This document shows, piece after piece, positions 33,484 to 40,061 of a stretch of DNA of 40,061 nt. Position 1 is the stretch's first letter; the number at the start of each line of letters is the position of its first letter. The position numbers and the translations under genes were made by a program. The notes below the pieces were generated by a model that saw nothing but the letters and a program-made list of their open reading frames with translations, was not told the DNA's origin and did no database searches. The stretch comes from Flammeovirgaceae bacterium UBA2338 (GTDB taxonomy: Bacteria > Bacteroidota > Bacteroidia > Cytophagales > Cyclobacteriaceae), in the NCBI GenBank assembly GCA_002344795.1, contig DDUM01000062.1:1-40061 (forward strand). The letters are read 5' to 3'.

Positions 33484-34566
33484 ATGAGCAAATCGGATAT
33501 TGTCATTAATGGTAAGCATTTCACGCATGATCAAATCATTAGCAATTCATTCGATACCTCAACAGCTTTTGAACGCAGTACACTCTCTTTCTGTCATGAT
33601 TGGTTAACCGGGAAGAAACATTTTAAACTACAGACATCCGGCTCAACAGGAACTCCCAAGGAAATTATTTTCACAAGAGATCAGATGATTGCCAGTGCAT
33701 CAATGACACAAGCGGCACTGGGCTTGAAGGAAGGTGATACTGCACTTGTATGTTTGGATACAAAATACATTGCCGGGCAAATGATGCTCGTAAGAAGTTT
33801 TGTCGTAAGGATGAACATCATTGCTACTGAGCCTACTTCCAATCCTTTCACCTCAATTGATACCAATCAGAAAATTGATTTCACTGCGCTCGTCCCCTAC
33901 CAGTTGCAAAATATCGTTTCAACAAACCCAGAGTATTTGAATAAAGTCCGGGTAGCTATAATTGGAGGGGCACCCGTTGATTCATCCTTAAAAAATAAAT
34001 TGAAGGGGCTAAGGTGTGAGGTGTATGCTACCTATGGTATGACGGAAACATTGTCACATATTGGTTTGATGCGACTCAACAACTCCAATTCTGATGACTA
34101 CTATACAACTTTACCGGGGGTAGTTATTGAAAAGGATAGGCGAGGTTGTCTCCTTATCGAAACCAGATTTTTAAGCGAATCTGTAATCACCAACGATCTG
34201 GTAGAGATAAAAGAGCCCAATCAATTCAAATGGTTAGGTCGTTGGGATAATATCATTAACTCGGGTGGCGTGAAGGTGATACCCGAAAAAATAGAAAAGC
34301 AGTTGGAAGAAATATTCCGTGTATGTGACATCCACAGCAGGTTCTTTATCGCTGGATTTCCCGATGTAAACCTTGGCCAGAAAGTAGGTCTGGTAATCGA
34401 ATCATCTCCTTTCGAAGAAGAGGCATTACTACAACTTCAGTCCAAAATGAAAGCTGAGCTTTCCAGGTACGAAGTTCCAAGAGAGGTTATGTTTATTAAA
34501 AGCTTTGAAGAAACTGAAACAGGTAAGATCAACAGGTCAAAAACCATTCATCTATTCCCCGCCTAG
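33484..34566 (+). CDS. menE: o-succinylbenzoate--CoA ligase (short form)
   Basis: A 360-residue ANL-superfamily adenylating enzyme that activates o-succinylbenzoate as its CoA ester, feeding MenB. Seen are the phosphate-binding loop TSGSTGTPKE (51-60), VAIIGGAPV, the ATYGMTETLSHIG motif, LGRWDNIINSGGVKVIPEKIE (hinge and C-domain), and a final catalytic lysine in ETETGKINRS. At 360 residues it is shorter than typical MenE (about 450), as is common in Bacteroidota, because the N-terminal part before the P-loop is only 50 residues. The stop codon lies within the left arm of a hairpin (34561-34605), the likely end of the men operon. Confidence 0.92.
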   Translation: MSKSDIVINGKHFTHDQIISNSFDTSTAFERSTLSFCHDWLTGKKHFKLQTSGSTGTPKEIIFTRDQMIASASMTQAALGLKEGDTALVCLDTKYIAGQMMLVRSFVVRMNIIATEPTSNPFTSIDTNQKIDFTALVPYQLQNIVSTNPEYLNKVRVAIIGGAPVDSSLKNKLKGLRCEVYATYGMTETLSHIGLMRLNNSNSDDYYTTLPGVVIEKDRRGCLLIETRFLSESVITNDLVEIKEPNQFKWLGRWDNIINSGGVKVIPEKIEKQLEEIFRVCDIHSRFFIAGFPDVNLGQKVGLVIESSPFEEEALLQLQSKMKAELSRYEVPREVMFIKSFEETETGKINRSKTIHLFPA

Positions 34567-34616
34567 TCCCAATAATTGGAACAGACGGGGATAGAATCGC
34601 TAGGCTACTCTTTTTT
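34561..34616 (+). terminator. possible terminator after menE
   Basis: GCCTAG (34561-34566, overlapping the menE stop) pairs with CTAGGC (34600-34605), and CCC (34568-34570) can pair with GGG near 34588; six T follow at 34611-34616. The long loop weakens it. It also spans the end of the convergent repressor gene. Confidence 0.4.
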
Positions 34617-35393
34617 GGATTTCAAATCCAATATTTCTTTTTGAAGGTCCAGGACAACACCGGCAAGGTTTTCAATCGACATCTCTTGCTGGGATTCTAC
34701 ATCCGGGAACTGAACGCTGATATAGGCTTTGGCAGACCAGGCCTCCAACACATCTTCAGCATCAATTTGAAAAGGTGTATAATGACGATTATCGGATACT
34801 AGAAAGAGCTTTCCATTCTCGCTCAGATAATTAAACACTCTTTTATACACCACGCCTTCTCTGCTGGTAACGAGAATATATGTTTTACCATTTTTAATGT
34901 CGCTAAGGTTTTCAACATACTCGCCTACTATAATTGTACCTGGCAAAATGGGCAACATAGAATCCCCACTTATTTCAAAGGCGCGGTAAGTGCCCGTACC
35001 CAAGTTGGGTAAATTGAACTTGGGCAATTCCTTCACATAATCAGGATCTGCGTAACCATTCATATAACCAGCTGCAGCCTTTTGAGGCACAAGTTCAATG
35101 TTGTCCCTTTTGTTGGAATCCATTGAAACTACCAGCACCTCCTTGCCTCTAGTAAAATCCTTCTTCTCATAGGGTGGCGCATCCGATTTATTCAGATCAG
35201 TACTGATCAATGCGTCTACGGGTAAGCCTGCCATACTTGCCATTTTATGCAGCAACTCCAGCCGTGGCTCAGCCCTGCCCTCTTCATAGGCACCCACTAA
35301 AGATCTCTTAATACCCAACTGCTGACCAAATTGATCCTGTGTAAGCTTAAGTTGCTTCCTAATAAATCGTATGTTTTCATTAATAGCAGGCAT
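34605..35393 (-). CDS. LexA-like repressor: XRE helix-turn-helix plus S24 peptidase domain
   Basis: A 262-residue regulator. Residues ~5-60 form an XRE/Cro helix-turn-helix (IRFIRKQLKLTQDQFGQQLG then IKRSLVGAYEEGRAEPRLE). A linker of about 45 residues leads to an S24/LexA-type autopeptidase domain. A likely cleavage bond is Ala108-Gly109 (QKAAAGYMNGY); the nucleophile is Ser145 in ISGDSMLP and the general base Lys184 in VVYKRV. The Ala-Gly-to-Ser and Ser-to-Lys distances (37 and 39) closely follow E. coli LexA (35 and 37), so self-cleavage is plausible. The C-terminal ~25 residues are a coiled-coil-like tail (LQKEILDLKSKKE). It is 3 bp after the 88-aa gene, and a strong palindrome lies upstream of that pair. 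Confidence 0.9.
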   Translation of the reverse strand: MPAINENIRFIRKQLKLTQDQFGQQLGIKRSLVGAYEEGRAEPRLELLHKMASMAGLPVDALISTDLNKSDAPPYEKKDFTRGKEVLVVSMDSNKRDNIELVPQKAAAGYMNGYADPDYVKELPKFNLPNLGTGTYRAFEISGDSMLPILPGTIIVGEYVENLSDIKNGKTYILVTSREGVVYKRVFNYLSENGKLFLVSDNRHYTPFQIDAEDVLEAWSAKAYISVQFPDVESQQEMSIENLAGVVLDLQKEILDLKSKKE

Positions 35394-35396
35394 GAC

Positions 35397-35663
35397 TTAT
35401 CGTTTATAAATTAAAATCTTTCCTGAGTTAATTTCTTTCTTACCAAATGAAAATAAATTTCTTTGGTAATACCTGTCTGATGATTGCATCGCTTTGACAT
35501 GTCTGTTAATTTTAGCAATAACATCGTTCACTGAAGTTTTTGCCTCAGCAAGCATGTATCCGTAACATTCTTGCGCATCCCCATCCCCTACAGTAGAAAA
35601 ACTAACCTGGAATTTTCCGGATTTTAATTTTTTGCTTGACAGCTTCAGTTTGGAATTCATCAT
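35397..35663 (-). CDS. 88-aa protein of unknown function coupled to the repressor
   Basis: I do not recognise this protein. It is small, basic and soluble, with no signal peptide or membrane helix. The N-terminus is lysine/serine rich (MMNSKLKLSSKKLKSGKF), followed by a probable beta segment (QVSFSTVGDG), a helix-like middle (ECYGYMLAEAKTSVNDVIAKI) and an aromatic, basic tail ending SGKILIYKR. It is first in a two-gene unit: its stop is 3 bp before the repressor ATG, so the two are co-translated. Two ATGs are available (35663 and 35660). The upstream 70 bp hold dyads expected for autoregulation. It could be an anti-repressor, a co-regulator or a leftover phage gene; none of these is shown. 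Confidence 0.7.
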   Translation of the reverse strand: MMNSKLKLSSKKLKSGKFQVSFSTVGDGDAQECYGYMLAEAKTSVNDVIAKINRHVKAMQSSDRYYQRNLFSFGKKEINSGKILIYKR

Positions 35664-35699
35664 AGACTAACTAATAATTTTAGCTAATTAATAGTCTAT
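35662..35699. promoter_or_regulatory. 8-bp inverted repeat at the start of the 88-aa gene
   Basis: ATAGACTA (35662-35669) and TAGTCTAT (35692-35699) form perfect 8-bp arms 22 bp apart; the left arm overlaps the first ATG of the 88-aa gene. A repressor bound here would block that gene's start. TAGCAA is also directly repeated nearby (35701-35713). Confidence 0.45.
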
Positions 35700-35715
35700 T
35701 TAGCAAAATAGCAAG

Positions 35716-35740
35716 TTTTAACTAAATATTTTAGTTAAAA
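35716..35740. promoter_or_regulatory. perfect 25-bp palindrome, candidate operator, spanning the menC stop
   Basis: TTTTAACTAAA (35716-35726), TAT, TTTAGTTAAAA (35730-35740): 11-bp perfect arms. It lacks GC pairs and a terminator shape, and fits a dimeric repressor site upstream of the 88-aa/repressor unit. The stop codon of menC (35731-35733) is inside it. Confidence 0.6.
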
Positions 35741-36828
35741 TCTATTAAACCCCACTCATCCGGGTCCGTATAGCTCAAATTTCCCTTTTTCACCAGAAGA
35801 GGCGAGTCAATATTATTATCGTAGATTTTACCGGTTCCCAGACCGTGTGGTAAGGTATTCTGGTATTCAGAGGTGAATTGTGCAATTGCATTCAGGCCAA
35901 TATTAGATTCCAAAGCAGAAGTCATCCACCAGCCCACATTCATTTTTTCAGCGATCTCAATCCATTGCCTGCACCCTGAGAGGCCACCATGAAGGGAAGG
36001 TTTGAGGATAATAAATTGAGGTTTTATTTTATCCAGCAGATTCAGTCTCGCCTCCTCTTCTATTACTCCAATGAGTTCTTCATCCAGGGCAATGGGAATG
36101 GGAGCGCTTTTGCAAAGGTCAACCATGAGTTCATTTCCCGGTTTAATGGGTTGCTCGATCGAATGAATGTCAAATTTGGCCAGTTCGTGAAGTTTGTACA
36201 TCACCTCCTCCTCCTTAAATGCACCATTGGCATCCAATCTTAGGGTGATGTTCATCTTAAAATATTTTCTACGGATGTACTGAAGAATATCACATTCCTT
36301 TTCAAAATCGAGGCCGCCCACCTTTAATTTAAGACAATCAAACCCCTCCTGAATTTTGATTTCTATTTGCTGCAACATCATATCCATCCCACTCATCCAT
36401 ATCAGGCCATTTATGGGAATAGGTTGCCCCTCGACAAATCCATTATTGAAAATAAGGCGTTTGCCTCCATTGCTCAAATCGAGAAGCGCCATCTCAAAAG
36501 CAAACAAGATGGATGGAAACTGAGGTAATTCCGGAATACGCTTAATAATGGTTTTACTGATCAGAGGTAAATTAGCTCCACTGATCAAATCCAACTTCAA
36601 CCCATTGAATTGTTCTACCAGCCGCGTCATGTTATGTTCAAATACTTCATCCAATTCCAGACTTAACCCGGGAAGCGGTGCCGCCTCGCCCAATCCGAAA
36701 ACCTCGGCCCTTTTGTCATCCTGAATTTTTATAAACCAGCAGTCCCTATCATTCATCAAGCCACGGGACGTTTTGGCCCTAAAGCCAAAATGGAATGTTT
36801 TTTTTACAAATGATGCGCGCAGGGACAT
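35731..36828 (-). CDS. menC: o-succinylbenzoate synthase
   Basis: A 365-residue enolase-superfamily enzyme that dehydrates SHCHC to o-succinylbenzoate. Visible catalytic residues are the lysine pair Lys167/Lys169 in CLKLKVGG, metal ligands Asp199 (RLDANGAF), Glu225 (SIEQPI) and Asp249 (ALDEEL), and the second catalytic Lys276 in ILKPSLHGG. The capping domain is N-terminal (GLGEAAPLPGLS). The enzyme supplies the substrate of MenE, yet the gene is on the opposite strand from the other men genes and separated from menE by the repressor unit. It is divergent from queA, with 65 bp between the starts. The ATG at 36828 fits the family N-terminus. Confidence 0.94.
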   Translation of the reverse strand: MSLRASFVKKTFHFGFRAKTSRGLMNDRDCWFIKIQDDKRAEVFGLGEAAPLPGLSLELDEVFEHNMTRLVEQFNGLKLDLISGANLPLISKTIIKRIPELPQFPSILFAFEMALLDLSNGGKRLIFNNGFVEGQPIPINGLIWMSGMDMMLQQIEIKIQEGFDCLKLKVGGLDFEKECDILQYIRRKYFKMNITLRLDANGAFKEEEVMYKLHELAKFDIHSIEQPIKPGNELMVDLCKSAPIPIALDEELIGVIEEEARLNLLDKIKPQFIILKPSLHGGLSGCRQWIEIAEKMNVGWWMTSALESNIGLNAIAQFTSEYQNTLPHGLGTGKIYDNNIDSPLLVKKGNLSYTDPDEWGLIDFN

Positions 36829-36893
36829 GTTGCTAATATGGATGCCTTCCCTCGGAAATACAATTACAACACTAACTTTGCCATTCGATTTTT

Positions 36894-38084
36894 ATGAAAA
36901 GGGAAATAAAAAGCAGGGACTACTCTTACCATTTGCCCGATGACAGGATTGCCATCCACCCATTAGAACAAAGGGATCACGCGAAGCTATTGCTGTACCA
37001 GCATGGGAAAATTTCTGATCAACGTTTCAATGATCTGCCGACTCTTTTACCTGATGATGCTACCCTGTTTTTTAATGATACCAGGGTAATCCCCGCCAGG
37101 ATATTATTTCAAAAAGAAACCGGAGCCCAAATTGAAGTATTTCTGCTTCAGCCTCTACAAGGAGATATGCCTGTGCAATTGGCTATGCAATCACAAAATA
37201 ATACACAATGGCTATGCACTATCGGCAATCTGAAAAAATGGAAGGAAGGCAGTACTCTCCATTTAAGCAAAGGTGGTATTACACTTAATGCTACTTTGAA
37301 AAAACCTAAATCAGGTCTGGTAGATTTTCATTGGTCGCCATCCAATTTGAGTTTTGCAGAAGTGATCCATCTTTTTGGTAATACTCCCTTGCCTCCCTAT
37401 TTACACAGGGATGCAGATGAAAATGATAAAAGCAGGTATCAAACCGTCTATTCACATTTTGAAGGAGCTGTTGCAGCACCCACAGCTGGCCTGCACTTTA
37501 CGGATAATGTACTCCGGCAAATCAACACCAAAGGAGTCATCACTGATTTTCTGACATTGCACGTAAGTGCCGGAACATTCCAGCCTATAAAAACTGAAAA
37601 TGCCCTGGATCATGAGATGCACTCGGAGCAAATTATTGTAACCCGGAAAAATCTGGAAACATTGCTCCTAAAGAACAGAAAAATAATTGCCGTGGGCACT
37701 ACCTCCATGCGAACACTTGAAAGCCTTTACTGGTACGGGGTGAAACTCATTCAAACCGGATCTCAGCCCTTCAAAATCAGCCAAAATGACCCCAAGAACC
37801 ACGATTTTGGTATTCTTCCACCCCGGAAAATAGCTTTTGAAGCGGTACTAAAACACATGGAAGCGCAGGATTACCTAGTGGGTGACACCTCCATTTTTAT
37901 GGTTCCAGGTTATCAATTCAAGGTTTGTGAGGGGCTTATTACAAATTTTCACCAGCCGGGTTCTACTCTTATGCTGCTGGTAGCCGCATTTGTAGGAGAC
38001 CAATGGAAGCACATCTACGAACATGCTTTACAATCTAATTACCGCTTTCTCAGTTACGGAGATAGCTCGCTCCTTCTCCCTTAG
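36894..38084 (+). CDS. queA: S-adenosylmethionine:tRNA ribosyltransferase-isomerase
   Basis: A 396-residue enzyme that transfers and isomerises the ribosyl group of S-adenosylmethionine to make epoxyqueuosine in the wobble position of GUN tRNAs. Diagnostic sequences are FNDTRVIPARI (about 61-71), the family block EGAVAAPTAGLHFT, LTLHVSAGTFQPI, AVGTTSMRTLESLYW, and the C-terminal GLITNFHQPGSTLMLLVAAFVG. The length is somewhat longer than the ~355 of E. coli QueA, in line with Bacteroidota forms. The start ATG at 36894 follows the AT-rich stretch shared with divergent menC. No other queuosine genes are seen in the window. Confidence 0.94.
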   Translation: MKREIKSRDYSYHLPDDRIAIHPLEQRDHAKLLLYQHGKISDQRFNDLPTLLPDDATLFFNDTRVIPARILFQKETGAQIEVFLLQPLQGDMPVQLAMQSQNNTQWLCTIGNLKKWKEGSTLHLSKGGITLNATLKKPKSGLVDFHWSPSNLSFAEVIHLFGNTPLPPYLHRDADENDKSRYQTVYSHFEGAVAAPTAGLHFTDNVLRQINTKGVITDFLTLHVSAGTFQPIKTENALDHEMHSEQIIVTRKNLETLLLKNRKIIAVGTTSMRTLESLYWYGVKLIQTGSQPFKISQNDPKNHDFGILPPRKIAFEAVLKHMEAQDYLVGDTSIFMVPGYQFKVCEGLITNFHQPGSTLMLLVAAFVGDQWKHIYEHALQSNYRFLSYGDSSLLLP

Positions 38085-38096
38085 AAAGTAAGTTTT

Positions 38097-38174
38097 ATTT
38101 GACTCTCGGCTCAGGTAAATAGGTAGTATATAGCAATTCACCGGCAGCAAAGCTTTGGTGAGTTGTAGTCAAAT
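38097..38174. other. nested inverted repeats in the queA-downstream gap
   Basis: Outer arms ATTTGACT (38097-38104) and AGTCAAAT (38167-38174) are perfect. Inside, CAATTCACC (38134-38142) pairs with GGTGAGTTG (38157-38165), with one G-U. The stacked arms, separated by one base on the 3' side, could form one structured RNA or a binding site. No T-tract follows. A further hairpin, ATGAAATT with AATTTCAT (38244-38271), lies nearer the next ATG. The rest of the 210-bp gap shows no tRNA or gene. Confidence 0.35.
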
Positions 38175-38294
38175 CACTATTAACCAGAGGGTAATCAGTT
38201 TTGAAATGAGATAACTATCCAATAGGAAATCTCGATGAAACTTATGAAATTCAAGGTTTATAAAATTTCATTGGGTAAAAATGCCCCATAAATT

Positions 38295-40061
38295 ATGAAA
38301 TCAAGGCTGCTCAAAATGCTGGATGTTGAACCTGAGGAATCGGGAAGGGTTTTTTTACTCCTTGCTATCAGTTTCTTTATGGGTTTGTTCCTGGCAACAG
38401 TCACTGTGGCCTCCCAAACTTTATTTCTTAATCTATATGACGAGGAAATAGATCTTCCCAAAGCGCTTGTATTTTCTGGTGTGTTTTCAATTTTCGCTAC
38501 GAGTATTTACAATTTCTTTCAGGGAAGAATTCGATTCAGTTATCTGGCCATAGGTAGTTTATGTGTAATTATTGGACTCACCGCTTTCATCGAATTCGGT
38601 GACAAGTGGATTGAGGATGAGAACTTGCTTTATTACTTCGGATTTACACTGATTCTACCTTTTACCTTTATTTCATTGCTTGTTTTCTGGGGGACATTTA
38701 ACCGACTTTTCAACCTACGGCAAGTAAAAAGAGTAATTGGTAGTGTGGATGTGGGAATGGACATTGCAGCCATTTTGGCCTTCTTTACCATACCCGTACT
38801 CCTCAATTTTGGCGTAGACACTGAATCTCTTTTTACAATTGGACTATTTAGTATCATCGGATACCTCGTGCTCTACATCATCCTAACCAATAATTACTTA
38901 AAAAATGACACTGATACAGCCATAAAAGAAGCTGAAAATGTAAAACTTACTGCAAAGCAGTTTCTAGGTAATAAATACATTATGGCGATGTCATTGTTCA
39001 TCGTTGTATCGATGGTGGCCATGCGTTTCGTTGATTATTCTTTCTTCAACGTAACCACCAATAAATATGATGAGAATGACTTACCGTACTTTCTAAGCTA
39101 TTTTGAAGCGACCATTGTGGTGTTCAGTTTCTTTTTCACAACGTTTTTCACAGATAAAATCAATAAAGATTATGGGCTTCGCGTTTCACTTCTGATCAAC
39201 CCACTACTGTTGCTCATTTTTACAGGTGGCGCCTTTGCGCTGGGTGCTTTCTTTGGCTTTGATAACTCCGCTGGAAATTCCGTTATCTTCTTTTTCATTA
39301 TGATCGCCATGAGCAAACTCTTCATCAATTCAATGAAAGAGGCCATTGACGAACCTACCTTCAAATTTTATTATGTTCCGATGGATAAGTCCATAAAGAT
39401 AGATGCCCAGACTAAAATTGAAGGTATCGTAATGGGGATTGGGAGTACACTGGCAGGGGGACTTATCGTGTTGATTAATTCTTTTGACATCTTCAACCTA
39501 TTGTCTGTAACGCTGTTTACCATTCCTGTTTTATTGGTTTGGTATTGGGTCACCAGTCGCATGCACAGAGGCTACAAAGAGACCCTTCAAAGTTCTTTGA
39601 TCAAGAGTAAGTCCGAAACGGAGAAGAATATTGTGAAAGAGTATACTATGGACAGCGTACTTTCCAGCGAGGTCAATGGAAATATAGAAGAGAAAGTAAT
39701 ATACGGCTTAAAGCTCATGGAAAAGCTTGAGCCCGCGTTATTCGAAACCTCCGTGATCAGGTTGGCCGATAGTGGCCTGAGAAAGGTAAAACAGTTTGCC
39801 AAAGACAAAATTTCCGAGCTGGGCATTGGCCAGGATATTGGAAACGAAATAAGAGGACTTGCCCAACAAGCAGCCGGAGAAGCAGAAGACAGCGACTTAC
39901 TCTCTATCTCGGTAGAGCGTTTGATGAAACTCAGCAAGTCAGTAAAACAATCTGACAGGATGCTGGCAGCTAAGCTACTTCGCAAGATGGTGAGCCAGAA
40001 GACAATTTTCATTTTACTGGAACTTCTTCGTGATGGTGACCCTAAGGTAAGAGAAGAGGCA
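38295..40061 (+). CDS. Npt-type (ATP/ADP translocase-like) transporter with HEAT-like repeats, 3' truncated
   Basis: An uninterrupted frame of 589 codons from the ATG at 38295 to the window edge. The first ~430 residues carry about 11-12 hydrophobic helices, e.g. VFLLLAISFFMGLFLATVTV, ALVFSGVFSIFATSIYNFF and IFFFIMIAMSKLFINSMKEA. The segment FKFYYVPMDKSIKIDAQTKI followed by GIGSTLAGGLIVLI resembles the plastid/Rickettsia ATP/ADP translocase family and its MFS-like bacterial relatives. After the last helix comes a helical soluble region with HEAT-like units (VIRLADSGLRKVKQFAKDKISELG, LAAKLLRKMVSQKTIFILLE). Related Bacteroidota proteins may continue into a cyclic-nucleotide-binding domain, which would lie beyond the window. 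Transport substrate unproven. Confidence 0.68.
   Translation, partial: MKSRLLKMLDVEPEESGRVFLLLAISFFMGLFLATVTVASQTLFLNLYDEEIDLPKALVFSGVFSIFATSIYNFFQGRIRFSYLAIGSLCVIIGLTAFIEFGDKWIEDENLLYYFGFTLILPFTFISLLVFWGTFNRLFNLRQVKRVIGSVDVGMDIAAILAFFTIPVLLNFGVDTESLFTIGLFSIIGYLVLYIILTNNYLKNDTDTAIKEAENVKLTAKQFLGNKYIMAMSLFIVVSMVAMRFVDYSFFNVTTNKYDENDLPYFLSYFEATIVVFSFFFTTFFTDKINKDYGLRVSLLINPLLLLIFTGGAFALGAFFGFDNSAGNSVIFFFIMIAMSKLFINSMKEAIDEPTFKFYYVPMDKSIKIDAQTKIEGIVMGIGSTLAGGLIVLINSFDIFNLLSVTLFTIPVLLVWYWVTSRMHRGYKETLQSSLIKSKSETEKNIVKEYTMDSVLSSEVNGNIEEKVIYGLKLMEKLEPALFETSVIRLADSGLRKVKQFAKDKISELGIGQDIGNEIRGLAQQAAGEAEDSDLLSISVERLMKLSKSVKQSDRMLAAKLLRKMVSQKTIFILLELLRDGDPKVREEA

Noticed and set aside
34605..35740. Prophage or integrated element around the S24 repressor
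   Set aside because: Only the repressor and one small gene are present; no integrase, att-like repeats or structural genes, and flanking men genes are intact.
38085..38294. tRNA gene in the gap after queA
   Set aside because: No T-arm consensus, acceptor pairing or CCA-type layout could be built.

Overview
The window looks like chromosomal DNA of a Bacteroidota bacterium, most likely order Cytophagales. Supporting signs are a gliding-motility-type (T9SS) C-terminal domain, a Porin_10-type outer-membrane protein, a PadR regulator paired with an FtsX permease carrying a Cytophagales-style N-terminal extension, weak Shine-Dalgarno signals, moderate-to-low GC, and a complete-looking classical menaquinone locus. 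Species cannot be named from sequence alone. About 95% of the window is coding; I see no tRNA, rRNA, CRISPR array, integrase or transposase gene.

Region 1 (1-1.9 kb): the 3' part of a CDP-alcohol phosphotransferase whose signature motif starts at the window edge, followed 5 bp later by a 2-aminoethylphosphonate aminotransferase. Together they suggest the end of a phosphonate/phosphonolipid biosynthesis cluster lying mainly to the left. Region 2 (1.9-5.6 kb, minus): a large secreted PKD/T9SS protein broken by a frameshift near 3.67 kb, translationally coupled to a rhodanese lipoprotein. Region 3 (5.7-9.8 kb): a YbbA/YbbP-type ABC transporter divergent from a TesA-like GDSL lipase, with inverted repeats between them; then a GxxExxY protein and a membrane-anchored metallo-beta-lactamase-fold hydrolase. 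Region 4 (11.6-21.4 kb): PadR plus an ATPase-less FtsX permease, a YdeI-like protein, an orphan four-helix-bundle sensor protein, a minus-strand run of MacB-like permease, S9 peptidase and SGNH hydrolase, and a conserved exported protein of unknown function.

Region 5 (21.4-25.2 kb): a 197-bp element with 12-bp terminal inverted repeats, then a minus-strand lpxK - porin - miaE operon. Region 6 (25.2-29.3 kb): Nif3-like protein, a coiled-coil protein whose zinc ribbon has lost most cysteines, a TPR protein whose signal-peptide codons overlap a terminator-like hairpin, and a histidine phosphatase.

Region 7 (29.3-36.8 kb): menI-like thioesterase, menF, menD, menB, menE in one tight plus-strand operon, with menC on the opposite strand. 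Between menE and menC sits a LexA-like repressor with an intact Ser/Lys self-cleavage dyad, an 88-aa unknown protein, and a perfect 25-bp palindrome that contains the menC stop codon. menH and menA are not in the window. Region 8 (36.9 kb-end): queA, a 210-bp gap with possible RNA structure, and a long open gene running off the right edge (Npt-like nucleotide transporter with HEAT-like repeats).

The most promising leads are the repressor/88-aa/palindrome module embedded in the menaquinone genes and the phosphonate-headgroup gene pair at the left edge. Neither is proven to be a new system.
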